NCBI GenBank assembly: GCA_029863525.1
Contig: JAOTVL010000005.1
Span: 1 to 57,321 of the forward strand
Direction: 5' to 3'
DNA from: Gemmatimonadota bacterium
GTDB lineage: Bacteria; Gemmatimonadota; Gemmatimonadetes; Longimicrobiales; Gaopeijiaceae
DNA length: 57,321 bases
The position numbers and the translations under genes were made by a program. Positions 42,999 through 50,291 of the stretch are shown piece by piece; positions within the stretch are counted from its first letter, which is position 1, and each line of letters opens with the position of its first letter. The notes under the pieces were generated by a model that saw only the letters and a program-made list of their open reading frames with translations, was not told where the DNA came from and ran no database searches.

Positions 42999-44197
42999 TC
43001 CGAATGAGCGACGAGCGACGTTCCGACCAAGTCGCCCATGACGTTGATCGTGGTGTTGCCCATGTCGACGAGACGATAGATGCCGCCGACGATCGCCGCG
43101 ACCTCGATGGGTAGGTTGAACGCCTGGACGTAGATCAGCGCGATGACGAATCCGCCACCCGGGATCCCGCCGGAGCCCTCGGACAGCAGCAGCCCGATGA
43201 GGAGAATCGATACGAAAGACGCGGCGGAGAACTCGACCCCGGCGGCCTGCGCCGTGAAGAGGAACACCGCACCCAACATGACCGAGGTCCCGTCTTTGTT
43301 GAGCTGCGCGCCGAGCGGGAGCGTGAATGAGTAGATCCTCCTCGGCAGACCGATCTTCTCGGCAATGTCCAACCCCACGCTCAGAGACGCGAGGCTCGAC
43401 GTGGTGGCCACGGTGGTCGCCCACAATGGCCCGGTGTCTCGGAGGAAACGACCCGGCGACCGATCCGTGAAGAACCGGAGGAGCGTCATGTATCCCACGA
43501 AGACGATGGCCTGACCCACGTACACGCCGATCAGGAAGCGCGTCATCGGGCCGAGCAGCTGGGCCCCATAGCGGCCGACCGTAACCGCCATCAGGGCGCC
43601 TATGCCCACCGGCGCGGTCCACAAAATCAGGTCGACGAGCCGGCGGAGGAGCGCGGCCAGGTCCGAATAGAGCGCGGACAGTCGGGACCTCGCGTCCTCG
43701 GCCAGCAGCAGCGTACCGATACCCAGCAAGACGGCAAGGACCACGATCTGCACGACGTTGCCCTCCGCGAATGCGCGGACCGCGTTCGTCGGGAAGAGTC
43801 CGAGCAGGACGTCCGCGATCGCGGGAACTTCACCGACCGCACCGTCCACCTGTTCGGTGAGCTGCATCCCGACGCCGGGCCTGAGCAGCGCCATCGCCGC
43901 CAGCCCGATGCTCAAGCCGATGACATCGGTCGTGACGTAATAGCTCATGATCTTGCCCGCGAGTCGACCGAACGTGCGGACGTCGGTCAAGGCGGTGAGC
44001 CCCGCGAGGAGGTTGAAGAACACCAGCGGGATCGCCGCCAGCACGAGCAGCCGGATGAACAGGTCGCCGACCGGCTGCAGCACGGCGATCCGTTCGCCAA
44101 CGACCACGCCCAGCACCGAGCCGACGAGCATGCCGATCAGGATCCGGGTCCCGAGTCCCATGCCCGGACGCTCGGGTAAGCTCTGCGCGGTGGTCAT
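42977..44197 (-). CDS. dicarboxylate/amino acid:cation symporter
   Basis: 406 residues of the DAACS (GltP/DctA/GltPh) family. Eight membrane helices and two re-entrant loops. Signatures: GVVVGERIAVLQPVGDLFIRLLVLAAIPLVFF at the start (by parts), TTVATTSSLASLSVGLDIAEKIGLP (the Ser-rich hairpin 1), PLGAQLNKDGTSVMLGAVFLF (the NMDGT-like Na+ motif, here NKDGT), SEGSGGIPGGGFV (hairpin 2), and VDMGNTTINVMGDLV (substrate helix 8, usually R-T-x-x-N-V; here the motif is NTTINV with Asp/Met upstream). Na+- or H+-driven import of amino acid or dicarboxylate. First gene of the operon. Confidence 0.93.
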   Translation of the reverse strand: MTTAQSLPERPGMGLGTRILIGMLVGSVLGVVVGERIAVLQPVGDLFIRLLVLAAIPLVFFNLLAGLTALTDVRTFGRLAGKIMSYYVTTDVIGLSIGLAAMALLRPGVGMQLTEQVDGAVGEVPAIADVLLGLFPTNAVRAFAEGNVVQIVVLAVLLGIGTLLLAEDARSRLSALYSDLAALLRRLVDLILWTAPVGIGALMAVTVGRYGAQLLGPMTRFLIGVYVGQAIVFVGYMTLLRFFTDRSPGRFLRDTGPLWATTVATTSSLASLSVGLDIAEKIGLPRRIYSFTLPLGAQLNKDGTSVMLGAVFLFTAQAAGVEFSAASFVSILLIGLLLSEGSGGIPGGGFVIALIYVQAFNLPIEVAAIVGGIYRLVDMGNTTINVMGDLVGTSLVAHSEWKRNPT

Positions 44198-44241
44198 GAC
44201 GCGGAACTTGCACTCGCCGACGCTCGCAGCAAGTGTGGAGA

Positions 44242-44460
44242 ATGAGAACGAGACTCGTGTTCCTGGTGGCCGCGCTCGTCGTCGCGGGGTGCGGCGGCGA
44301 CTCGGACGACGAGGCGACGGCGGCCGACACGTTGACGCGTGCGCAAAAGGACAGCATCATCGCAGACATGCCGATCCCAGGTGCCGGGGCGGTGGGCGCG
44401 GCCATGCGATCCCGCGATGCGGCCAACGCGCGTACAGAGGCACATGACACCATCCGCTGA
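44242..44460 (+). CDS. small lipoprotein
   Basis: 72 residues: MRTRLVFLVAALVVAGCGG with lipobox VAGC, then an acidic DSDDEATAAD segment and a helical tail (LTRAQKDSIIADMPIPGAGAVG, AANARTEAHDTI). The TRAQKDSIIADMPIPG segment is seen in other small lipoproteins of this kind of genome as far as I recall, without known function. A GTG at 44233 is also in frame. 44 nt from the divergent symporter gene and 3 nt before the next gene. Confidence 0.68.
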   Translation: MRTRLVFLVAALVVAGCGGDSDDEATAADTLTRAQKDSIIADMPIPGAGAVGAAMRSRDAANARTEAHDTIR

Positions 44461-44463
44461 CGA

Positions 44464-44985
44464 ATGCGTCCAACCAACAAAGACCTCGTGGGCTTCGTGC
44501 TGGCAGCAAGCACGCTCGGGCTCTTGGTCTTGCACGGTGGAGACCGCCACCCGGCCTTGACCGTCACGGCTCTCGGTGGGAGCCAGAACAGTGATCGGGT
44601 GGTCGCGTTCATCGACGTGAATCTCTTGGGATCGGTCGACGCGTCGCTGGTCCAGCACCAGGTCGTGCTGGTCCGATCGGGGGTGGTGAGCGCCGTCGGA
44701 GCGGTGGGCGACGTCTCGCCTCCTCGCGGCGCCCTCGTCATCGGCGGAAACGGCTCGGATTTCCTCGTGGGCGCAGACGTCGACCCTGAGGGGAGGGTGC
44801 AGGGCCTCGATGCATCCCACGCGATCGAGCGCGGGGCCAGGGCCGACTTCCTCTTGCTCCCCGCCGATCCCAGGGCCGACGCAGGCGCTGTGCGACGCGC
44901 GGAGGGCACGATGGTCGCGGGCGCCTGGTACCCGACCGGCGTCGGGCCGCAGACCGACAGGGCCCGCGCCGGGGGCGGACCCTAG
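44464..44985 (+). CDS. barrel-less amidohydrolase-like protein
   Basis: 173 residues. N-terminal signal/membrane stretch (VGFVLAASTLGLLVL). Then a half that reads like the start of a metal-dependent amidohydrolase (VVAFIDVNLLG, HQVVLVRSGVVSAVGAVGDVSPPRGALVIGGNG) and, almost at once, a half that reads like its end (LDASHAIERGARADFLLLPADPRADAGAVRR, MVAGAWYP, by parts). The intervening TIM barrel with HxH, Lys, His and Asp is absent; only GSDFLVGADVDPEGRVQG joins the two. The protein could thus be the beta-sandwich alone, without activity. Either an old in-frame deletion or a reused domain. Ends with a 4-nt overlap with the convergent gene. Confidence 0.7.
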   Translation: MRPTNKDLVGFVLAASTLGLLVLHGGDRHPALTVTALGGSQNSDRVVAFIDVNLLGSVDASLVQHQVVLVRSGVVSAVGAVGDVSPPRGALVIGGNGSDFLVGADVDPEGRVQGLDASHAIERGARADFLLLPADPRADAGAVRRAEGTMVAGAWYPTGVGPQTDRARAGGGP

Positions 44986-45251
44986 TCCTCCGAGATCTCG
45001 TTCTTCCCTGACGAAAGCAGCCGCTCTGTGAAGTCCTGGCGCTCTTCCATCAGTCGAAGGCGTGCGTCCACCGAATCGAGCAGGTCACGAACCTGTCCGA
45101 GTTCCGCCTCGACGCCCTCATCCCGGTCGCGCGCGTACAGCGCGAGAAGCTCCGAAACGCGGAGGGCCAGAGGCCGCAGGATCAGCACGCCTCCCACGGT
45201 CAAGGCGAGCACGATCGAAACGATCATGGGTGCTATGTATTCCCAATCCAT
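44982..45251 (-). CDS. small membrane protein with coiled coil
   Basis: 89 residues: N-terminal membrane helix (APMIVSIVLALTVGGVLIL), then LRPLALRVSELLALYARDRDEG and an amphipathic helix (ELGQVRDLLDSVDARLRLMEERQDF) predicted to coil. Same plan as the protein at 35374-35709 and reminiscent of PspB-like proteins, without clear homology. Function unknown. Its stop lies within the end of the barrel-less amidohydrolase-like gene on the other strand. Confidence 0.72.
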   Translation of the reverse strand: MDWEYIAPMIVSIVLALTVGGVLILRPLALRVSELLALYARDRDEGVEAELGQVRDLLDSVDARLRLMEERQDFTERLLSSGKNEISED

Positions 45252-45375
45252 CCGCCTTCTCCGCTTCGCGAGTGGCCCGCATGCGCGCTCCCTACGAGGC
45301 TCGGCCGGGGCGCGTTTCGGTCCACCTCAAGCTATACTAAGAGAAAGAACGTACGCCCCGAACTCGGACCGAAAT

Positions 45376-45885
45376 ATGCGCGCCTTTTCAGCCATCATGG
45401 TTCTCGCCTTCGGAAGCTTCGCCTGGGTCGGTTGCGACGACGCGAACGCCTCGGCTGGCAACGACACCAGCGCCTCGCCCGCGAGCGATGCGGCGGTCGC
45501 CGTGGATCTTCCCACCGTCCTGGTCTACAAGACGCCGACGTGTCTATGCTGCAACGGTTGGGTGGAACACCTCGAAGCCGCGGGCTTCACCGTCGACGCC
45601 CGCAACGTGTCGGACCTGATGACCGTCAAACGCGACGCCGGCGTGCCCCCACAAATGTCGTCGTGCCACACCGCGATCGTCGATGGCTACGTCGTCGAGG
45701 GACACGTTCCCGCTGAGCTGATGAAGGACCTCCTCGCGAATCGACCGGACGTTGCAGGCATCGCCGCACCGGGCATGCCGACCGGGTCTCCTGGAATGGA
45801 GGGACCGAACGCGAAGCCATACCAGGTTCTCTCCTTCACTCACGACGGTGAAGCCGCCGTGTACGCGGAAGTCGACCCCCGCTGA
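45376..45885 (+). CDS. DUF411 metal-binding protein
   Basis: 169 residues. Signal sequence with a lipobox-like VGC near residue 20, Ala/Ser linker, then a DUF411 domain: VLVYKTPTCLCCNGWVEHLEAAGF with the CLCC motif, VKRDAGVPPQMSSCHTAIVDGYVVEGHVPAE with SSCHT, and the C-terminal PGMPTGSPGME. The Cys, His and Met-rich ends suggest periplasmic copper or similar metal binding, as proposed for this family. A -10-like TATACT lies at 45333-45338 in an AT-rich stretch; no good -35. The regulator genes that follow may be in the same transcript (21 nt gap). Confidence 0.9.
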   Translation: MRAFSAIMVLAFGSFAWVGCDDANASAGNDTSASPASDAAVAVDLPTVLVYKTPTCLCCNGWVEHLEAAGFTVDARNVSDLMTVKRDAGVPPQMSSCHTAIVDGYVVEGHVPAELMKDLLANRPDVAGIAAPGMPTGSPGMEGPNAKPYQVLSFTHDGEAAVYAEVDPR

Positions 45886-45906
45886 CCAACCGCAGGAGAC
45901 GGTTCG

Positions 45907-46278
45907 ATGCCCCCGATTCCCGTCGTCGTGGTGGTGGAGGACGAGACGGCCCTGGGGCATGTGATCCGAGACGTCCTGACCGACGAGGGTTACGAGGTGC
46001 TTCCGGTGCGCGACCAGTACGCGGCGGTGGCAACGCTCAGATCCCAGAAAGTCGACCTGGTCATCGCGGACCTCCCGTCTCCGTCGGACGGCCAAGCGGA
46101 TCCCGTCGCTGAGATCGAGAATGATTTCCCCGATGTTCCACTCATTCTGTTGCGGGAGCAAACCCCGCAGGACGTTCCCTTCTTCGGGCCGTGGCGGCAG
46201 CGCGGATCCAAGGTCACGCTCCGACGACCATTCCGACTCGACGACCTGCTGACCGTCACGCGTCACATCTTGGATTGA
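45907..46278 (+). CDS. degenerate receiver-domain protein
   Basis: 123 residues, a single CheY-like domain. PVVVVVEDETALGHVIRDVL supplies the acidic pair and VDLVIADLPSP the candidate phospho-Asp. The conserved Thr/Ser strand reads PLILLREQ and the conserved Lys-Pro reads RRPF, so the switch Thr and the Lys are both replaced. It may be phosphorylated poorly or act as a fixed-state protein. AGGAG precedes the ATG. Followed by a normal receiver protein at 46382 after 103 nt. Confidence 0.82.
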   Translation: MPPIPVVVVVEDETALGHVIRDVLTDEGYEVLPVRDQYAAVATLRSQKVDLVIADLPSPSDGQADPVAEIENDFPDVPLILLREQTPQDVPFFGPWRQRGSKVTLRRPFRLDDLLTVTRHILD

Positions 46279-46381
46279 GGGTCAGCCGGCCGAGGGGTCG
46301 GTCAAGATGCTTGATCTTCGAGGGACCCGGGATGTAGGCTGGAGCAGGCACCTCACCCCGCCTCAGACCTGAGATCAATCC

Positions 46382-46771
46382 GTGGCGCGTATCCTGATCG
46401 TCGATGACCAAGAGTCCGATCGACTCCTGATCCAAGCGATTCTCGCTCGGGTCGGGCACGACACCGTCGTCGCCACGGGCGGCGAGGAGGCGCTCCGCGA
46501 GTTCTTGAAGTCGGGAATCGACATCGTCGTCACCGATCTTCAGATGCCCGACGTGCACGGATTCGAGCTCATCTCGATCCTGCGCGAGTTCGATCCACCG
46601 CCGGCGGTGATCGCGGTCTCGGCGACCGGTCCCTTCCAGCTCCAAATGGCCGAAGCTCTCGGCGCGCAGTGGACGCTCATGAAGCCGCTCGATCCTCGCC
46701 TGCTCCTCGACGCGGTGCAGCGCGCGGAGGAGTCCGGAAGCGCCGACCAGGAGCATCTCTCCTCCTCCTGA
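46382..46771 (+). CDS. single-domain response regulator
   Basis: 129 residues from a GTG. Complete CheY-like domain: ILIVDDQESDRLLIQAIL (Asp pair), IDIVVTDLQMPDVHGFELI (phospho-Asp in VTDLQMP), IAVSATG (Ser/Thr), LMKPLD (Lys). No output domain; a short Ser-rich tail. Probably relays phosphate or binds a partner. Candidate kinases include the PAS kinase 0.7 kb downstream on the other strand. Confidence 0.9.
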   Translation: MARILIVDDQESDRLLIQAILARVGHDTVVATGGEEALREFLKSGIDIVVTDLQMPDVHGFELISILREFDPPPAVIAVSATGPFQLQMAEALGAQWTLMKPLDPRLLLDAVQRAEESGSADQEHLSSS

Positions 46772-46815
46772 GGCTCGCTCCCCTCTGACGCGCGCCGTCA
46801 TCCGCGGTTCCATCA

Positions 46816-46832
46816 CGCCGCACTTCGTGGCG
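46816..46832. terminator. small hairpin between convergent genes
   Basis: CGCCGC (46816-46821) can pair with GTGGCG (46827-46832) allowing one G-U, loop ACTTC. Lies between the stops at 46771 and 46860. Weak evidence. Confidence 0.28.
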
Positions 46833-46859
46833 GTCCGGGCGTCACACTCGTCCGGGGCG

Positions 46860-47513
46860 TCAAACTTCCTTGAGCAGGCCCGACCGTAGCGCGAAACGGA
46901 CCAACTCACTGCGATGACTCAGGCCGAGCTTATCCATGATCCTCGACCGATAGGTGTCGACGGTCTTCGGGCTGATGAAGAGCTTCTCGCCGATCTCCCG
47001 TGAGCTGAAGCCCTCGGCCGTCAGCGCGAGGACCTCCTGCTCTCTCGAGCTCAGGTCCTTGAGCCCCGCCGAGTCGTCCCCTTCCGTGTCCTTGTACCTC
47101 CGCAGCAAGAGCGTCGCAGCCGTCGGCGGCAAGAAGACCTGACCGCGAGCCACCACACGAATCGCTTCGATGAGGTCGGTGTCCGCGCTCGTCTTCGTCA
47201 GGTAGCCGCTCGCGCCCGCCTCCACGACCGGCACCAGATACTCTTCCTCCGCGTGCACGGTCAACACCAATACGTGGGTTTCAAGCCCGAGTGCAGAAAT
47301 GCGCCGCGTCGCTTCCAATCCGTTCGACCCGGGCATCGCCAGATCCATGATCACCACGTGCGGCTTGAGCTCCCGCACTCGATCGACGGCTTCATCTCCG
47401 GACGAAGCCTCGCCTACGACCTCGAACCGGTCTTGGGCGTCGATGAGTGCGCGGATTCCCGCTCGAAACATCTGGTGGTCGTCGACGAGCAGAATCTGGA
47501 TTGCGTTATTCAC
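46860..47513 (-). CDS. NarL/FixJ-type response regulator
   Basis: 217 residues from a GTG that overlaps the kinase gene by 8 nt. Receiver: ILLVDDHQMFRAGIRAL, VVIMDLAMPGSNG (phospho-Asp), LVLTVHAEEEYL, GYLTKTSADTDL (Lys). C-terminal LuxR-type helix-turn-helix: LSSREQEVLALTAEGFSSREIGEKLFISPKTVDTY (by parts) and LGLSHRSELVRFA. DNA-binding transcription factor, phosphorylated by the adjacent PAS kinase. The divergent usp-CBS genes are plausible targets. Confidence 0.94.
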   Translation of the reverse strand: MNNAIQILLVDDHQMFRAGIRALIDAQDRFEVVGEASSGDEAVDRVRELKPHVVIMDLAMPGSNGLEATRRISALGLETHVLVLTVHAEEEYLVPVVEAGASGYLTKTSADTDLIEAIRVVARGQVFLPPTAATLLLRRYKDTEGDDSAGLKDLSSREQEVLALTAEGFSSREIGEKLFISPKTVDTYRSRIMDKLGLSHRSELVRFALRSGLLKEV

Positions 47514-48531
47514 GGGCGACTTCCGATTGAATAGGCAGGGTAACGCGGACGAGCGTGCCCTTTCCCAGTTCGGAATCTACACATAAGCGTCCGCCGATCA
47601 TCTGCGCGCGCTCCTGCATCCCTATGAGACCGAGTCCTGTCCGGCCGTCCGCTTCGACGGAGGCGACGAAGCCGCAGCCCCGGTCGCGTACCTCGGCGAC
47701 CACCTGGCCCTCGGATCGAAAGAGGCGCACGCTCGCCGACTCCGCACCCGAGTGCCGGAAGGCGTTCGACAACCCCTCTTGGACGATCCGATACAGGGCC
47801 AGCTTCTGGGTCGCATCGAGCACATCGTTGACGCGACCGAGCTGCGCGCTGGCCTTGAAGCCCGCCTCCGAAAGCGTGCGCACGTGGGCACGGACAGCCG
47901 ATTCGATCCCGAGCTCTTCGATCTCGGGTGGACGCAAGCCACGCGACATGCGTTTGACGCTTTCGGCGGCCTCCACGATCTCGGCCCGAACCTCTTCGAA
48001 GAGCGCCTTTCGGCGCGCGTGATCGCGTTCACGCGAGAGGGCACCGACGCGGAGGATCAGGGTGGCGAGACGCTGCGCCGTATCATCGTGCAGCTCGCGC
48101 GCGATTCGCTTTCGCTCCTCCTCAGTCGCCCGGAGCGCACCTTCCGAGAAGTTCTGCAGCCTGCGATATCCGGTCACGTCGCGAATCGAGCAGACGACCC
48201 GTAGCCCTCCGTCAGCCTGTACCCACGGGCTGAGGCTGATCTCGACCGGGACCTCCGAGCCGTCGCTCCGCAACGCCTTGAGGTCCAATCCAACGCCCAT
48301 CGGGCGGTCGTGCGGGTTCCGAATGAAGCCTTCGCGATACGCCACGTGCACCTCCCGCAGAGCTTCGGGAAGGAGGGCCTCCACAGGACGGCCGATGAGC
48401 TCGTCAGCGGACCAGCCGAACATCTGCTCGACCTTCGGATTGACCGCGCGAATGACCCCGTCGTGGTCGACGACGGCCACGCCGTCAGGCGCCGCGTCGA
48501 ACACGGCCCGGTATTCGTCTGTGGTGAGCAT
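47506..48531 (-). CDS. soluble PAS-domain histidine kinase
   Basis: 341 residues from ATG at 48531 (MLTTDEYRAVFDAAPDGVAVVD). Residues 5-125 form a PAS domain with a C-terminal PAC motif (GLRVVCSIRDVTGYRRL). HisKA_3 domain: ARELHDDTAQRLATLILRV with the phospho-His near residue 155. HATPase: AFRHSGAESASVRLFR (N box variant), DRGCGFV (G1), GLGLIGMQERAQMIGG (G2). No membrane segment, so it senses a cytoplasmic cue, perhaps redox or small ligand via PAS. No heme- or FAD-binding residue can be named. Paired with the NarL-type regulator. Confidence 0.93.
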   Translation of the reverse strand: MLTTDEYRAVFDAAPDGVAVVDHDGVIRAVNPKVEQMFGWSADELIGRPVEALLPEALREVHVAYREGFIRNPHDRPMGVGLDLKALRSDGSEVPVEISLSPWVQADGGLRVVCSIRDVTGYRRLQNFSEGALRATEEERKRIARELHDDTAQRLATLILRVGALSRERDHARRKALFEEVRAEIVEAAESVKRMSRGLRPPEIEELGIESAVRAHVRTLSEAGFKASAQLGRVNDVLDATQKLALYRIVQEGLSNAFRHSGAESASVRLFRSEGQVVAEVRDRGCGFVASVEADGRTGLGLIGMQERAQMIGGRLCVDSELGKGTLVRVTLPIQSEVARE

Positions 48532-48747
48532 CGGCGTCGGTGCCCCTTGGATTCCACGAATGAGTTGACAGGAATTCTCCCACACCCGTCCAGGCGCTTC
48601 CCCACCCGACGTGCGCGCCCGCTCCCGACATCGGCGGCGAGGGCGCGTGGCCAGAATGTAGAGGATCCACCGCCCCCCGCGAGAGGTAGGGCTGGGCGGT
48701 CGCACCGAATCGACTCGCCTCTCGCGATCGAACCATGAGGAGGACCG

Positions 48748-49656
48748 ATGTACCGACAGATCCTTGTTCCACTGGACGGGTCGGCCTTCGCGGAGGCCGC
48801 GCTACCCCTCGCGCTCGAGATCACTCGGCGCACCGGTGCCGACCTCAGCCTCGCGACCGTGCTCGAACCCGTGACCTCCTTTGCATACGAGGGATGGGAA
48901 GGGGCTGCGGTGGAGTGGAGTCGCCAATACCTCGAAGACGTGCTGGACCGGATGGAGGGCCAGTGTGGCGGTGAGTTGGACCACACCGTTCTGAACGGCC
49001 ATACGGTCGAAATGCTCCAGAAGGAGGCTGAGGCCCGCTCGGCGGACCTCGTCGTCATGGCGTCCCACGGTCGAGGAGCGTTCTCGCGATTGTGGCTCGG
49101 TTCCGTGGCTGACGGGTTCGTACGACAGACTCACCTCCCCGTCATCCTCGTGCGTCCGGATGAGGACGCAACGCCCGTCGAGGACTTCACGCACTCCTTC
49201 GAGACTCTGCTGATCCCGCTCGACGGCTCTGAGTTGTCGCAATCGGCGATGGCACACGCGACCGAGTTCGGCGAGCTCTTCGATTCCGCCTACCACCTCA
49301 CCCGGGTGGTGACCTATCCGATCGATCTCGCCTCTCCCTACCTTCCGCATACGGCGCAGCTGAACCAAAAGGTGCTCGACGACGCGAAGGAGGGAGCCGC
49401 CAAGTACCTGGAGGAGCGGGCCGAAGAGATGAGGCGACGCGGTCTTCGCGTGACGACATCCGTAGCGGTGGACGCACAAGCCGGTCAGGGAATCCTGGCG
49501 GAAACCGAGGCGGTCGGCGCCGACATGGTCGCCATGGCGACCCACGGTCGAAAAGGACTCAGTCGGGTCGTGCTCGGTAGCGCTGCCGATAAGGTTCTGC
49601 GAGGTCTCCATAAGCCCCTTCTACTCCACCGTCCGAACGGCGTAGACGACTCGTGA
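48748..49656 (+). CDS. tandem universal stress protein
   Basis: 302 residues, two UspA domains. Domain 1 (1-145): YRQILVPLDGSAFAEAALPLAL, VVMASHGRGAFSRLWLGS with the ATP-binding G-x2-G-x9-G-S pattern. Domain 2 (155-300): LLIPLDGSELSQSAMAHA, VAMATHGRKGLSRVVLGSAADKVL (by parts). Both nucleotide motifs look intact. AGGAGG 5 nt before the ATG. Followed after 37 nt by a CBS-domain gene; both diverge from the histidine kinase gene, with a 216-nt shared control region. Likely general stress or energy-status protein. Confidence 0.93.
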   Translation: MYRQILVPLDGSAFAEAALPLALEITRRTGADLSLATVLEPVTSFAYEGWEGAAVEWSRQYLEDVLDRMEGQCGGELDHTVLNGHTVEMLQKEAEARSADLVVMASHGRGAFSRLWLGSVADGFVRQTHLPVILVRPDEDATPVEDFTHSFETLLIPLDGSELSQSAMAHATEFGELFDSAYHLTRVVTYPIDLASPYLPHTAQLNQKVLDDAKEGAAKYLEERAEEMRRRGLRVTTSVAVDAQAGQGILAETEAVGADMVAMATHGRKGLSRVVLGSAADKVLRGLHKPLLLHRPNGVDDS

Positions 49657-49693
49657 GGACTCATTGACTTTCTTGAACGAACCAGGAGGCTCC

Positions 49694-50248
49694 ATGCCCT
49701 CGGTACGAGATATCATGCGGACGGACGTCGTGACCATCAGAGCCGACGATTCCGCCAGGTCGCTGGCCCGTCTGCTCGCGGACTCGGAGATCAGCGGCGT
49801 GCCGGTCCTCGATGGGAATGGCGCCGTCGTCGGGGTCGCCTCCACGACCGACCTGGTGCGTCTGGCGGCGGGAGAGGCTGAGATCAGCCTTGCGTCCGCC
49901 ACCCTCAGACCGGAGTTCGATCGCTCGTCCGACATCGACGAGGAGGAGTTCGACGACGTCCTTGAAGCCGACCCGTACGGTTTCTTCTTACCGGAAGACA
50001 GCGCGTTCGCCGCCGGGGCGATCTTCGAACAACTTCCCGAGTCTACGTTCGACCGCATGACGGTCGAGGACGTGATGACTCCGGTCTCCTTCTCCGTCAG
50101 GCCAGACATGACGGTACCCGAATTGTGCGCCTACCTGGTTCGAGGTCGGATCCACCGCGCGCTCGTGGTCGAATCCGGCGCACTGGTTGGCATCGTCACG
50201 TCGCAGGACGTACTTCGCGCTGTTGCCGAGGGAAGCCTCGTCGTATAG
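49694..50248 (+). CDS. two-CBS-domain protein
   Basis: 184 residues from ATG at 49694 (AGGAGG 4 nt upstream). CBS 1: SVRDIMRTDVVTIRADDSARSLARLL, GVPVLDGNGAVVGVASTTDL. CBS 2: TVEDVMTPVSFSVRPDMTVPELCAYL, HRALVVESGALVGIVTSQDVLRAV (by parts). The two are separated by about 65 residues including a very acidic stretch (SSDIDEEEFDDVLEADPYG), longer than in ordinary CBS pairs. Binds adenine nucleotides in other members. Co-transcribed with the tandem stress protein. Confidence 0.9.
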   Translation: MPSVRDIMRTDVVTIRADDSARSLARLLADSEISGVPVLDGNGAVVGVASTTDLVRLAAGEAEISLASATLRPEFDRSSDIDEEEFDDVLEADPYGFFLPEDSAFAAGAIFEQLPESTFDRMTVEDVMTPVSFSVRPDMTVPELCAYLVRGRIHRALVVESGALVGIVTSQDVLRAVAEGSLVV

Positions 50249-50291
50249 ACGTCGGTACAGTTGACCGAGTCCGCTTCGCCGGAGGAGCACC

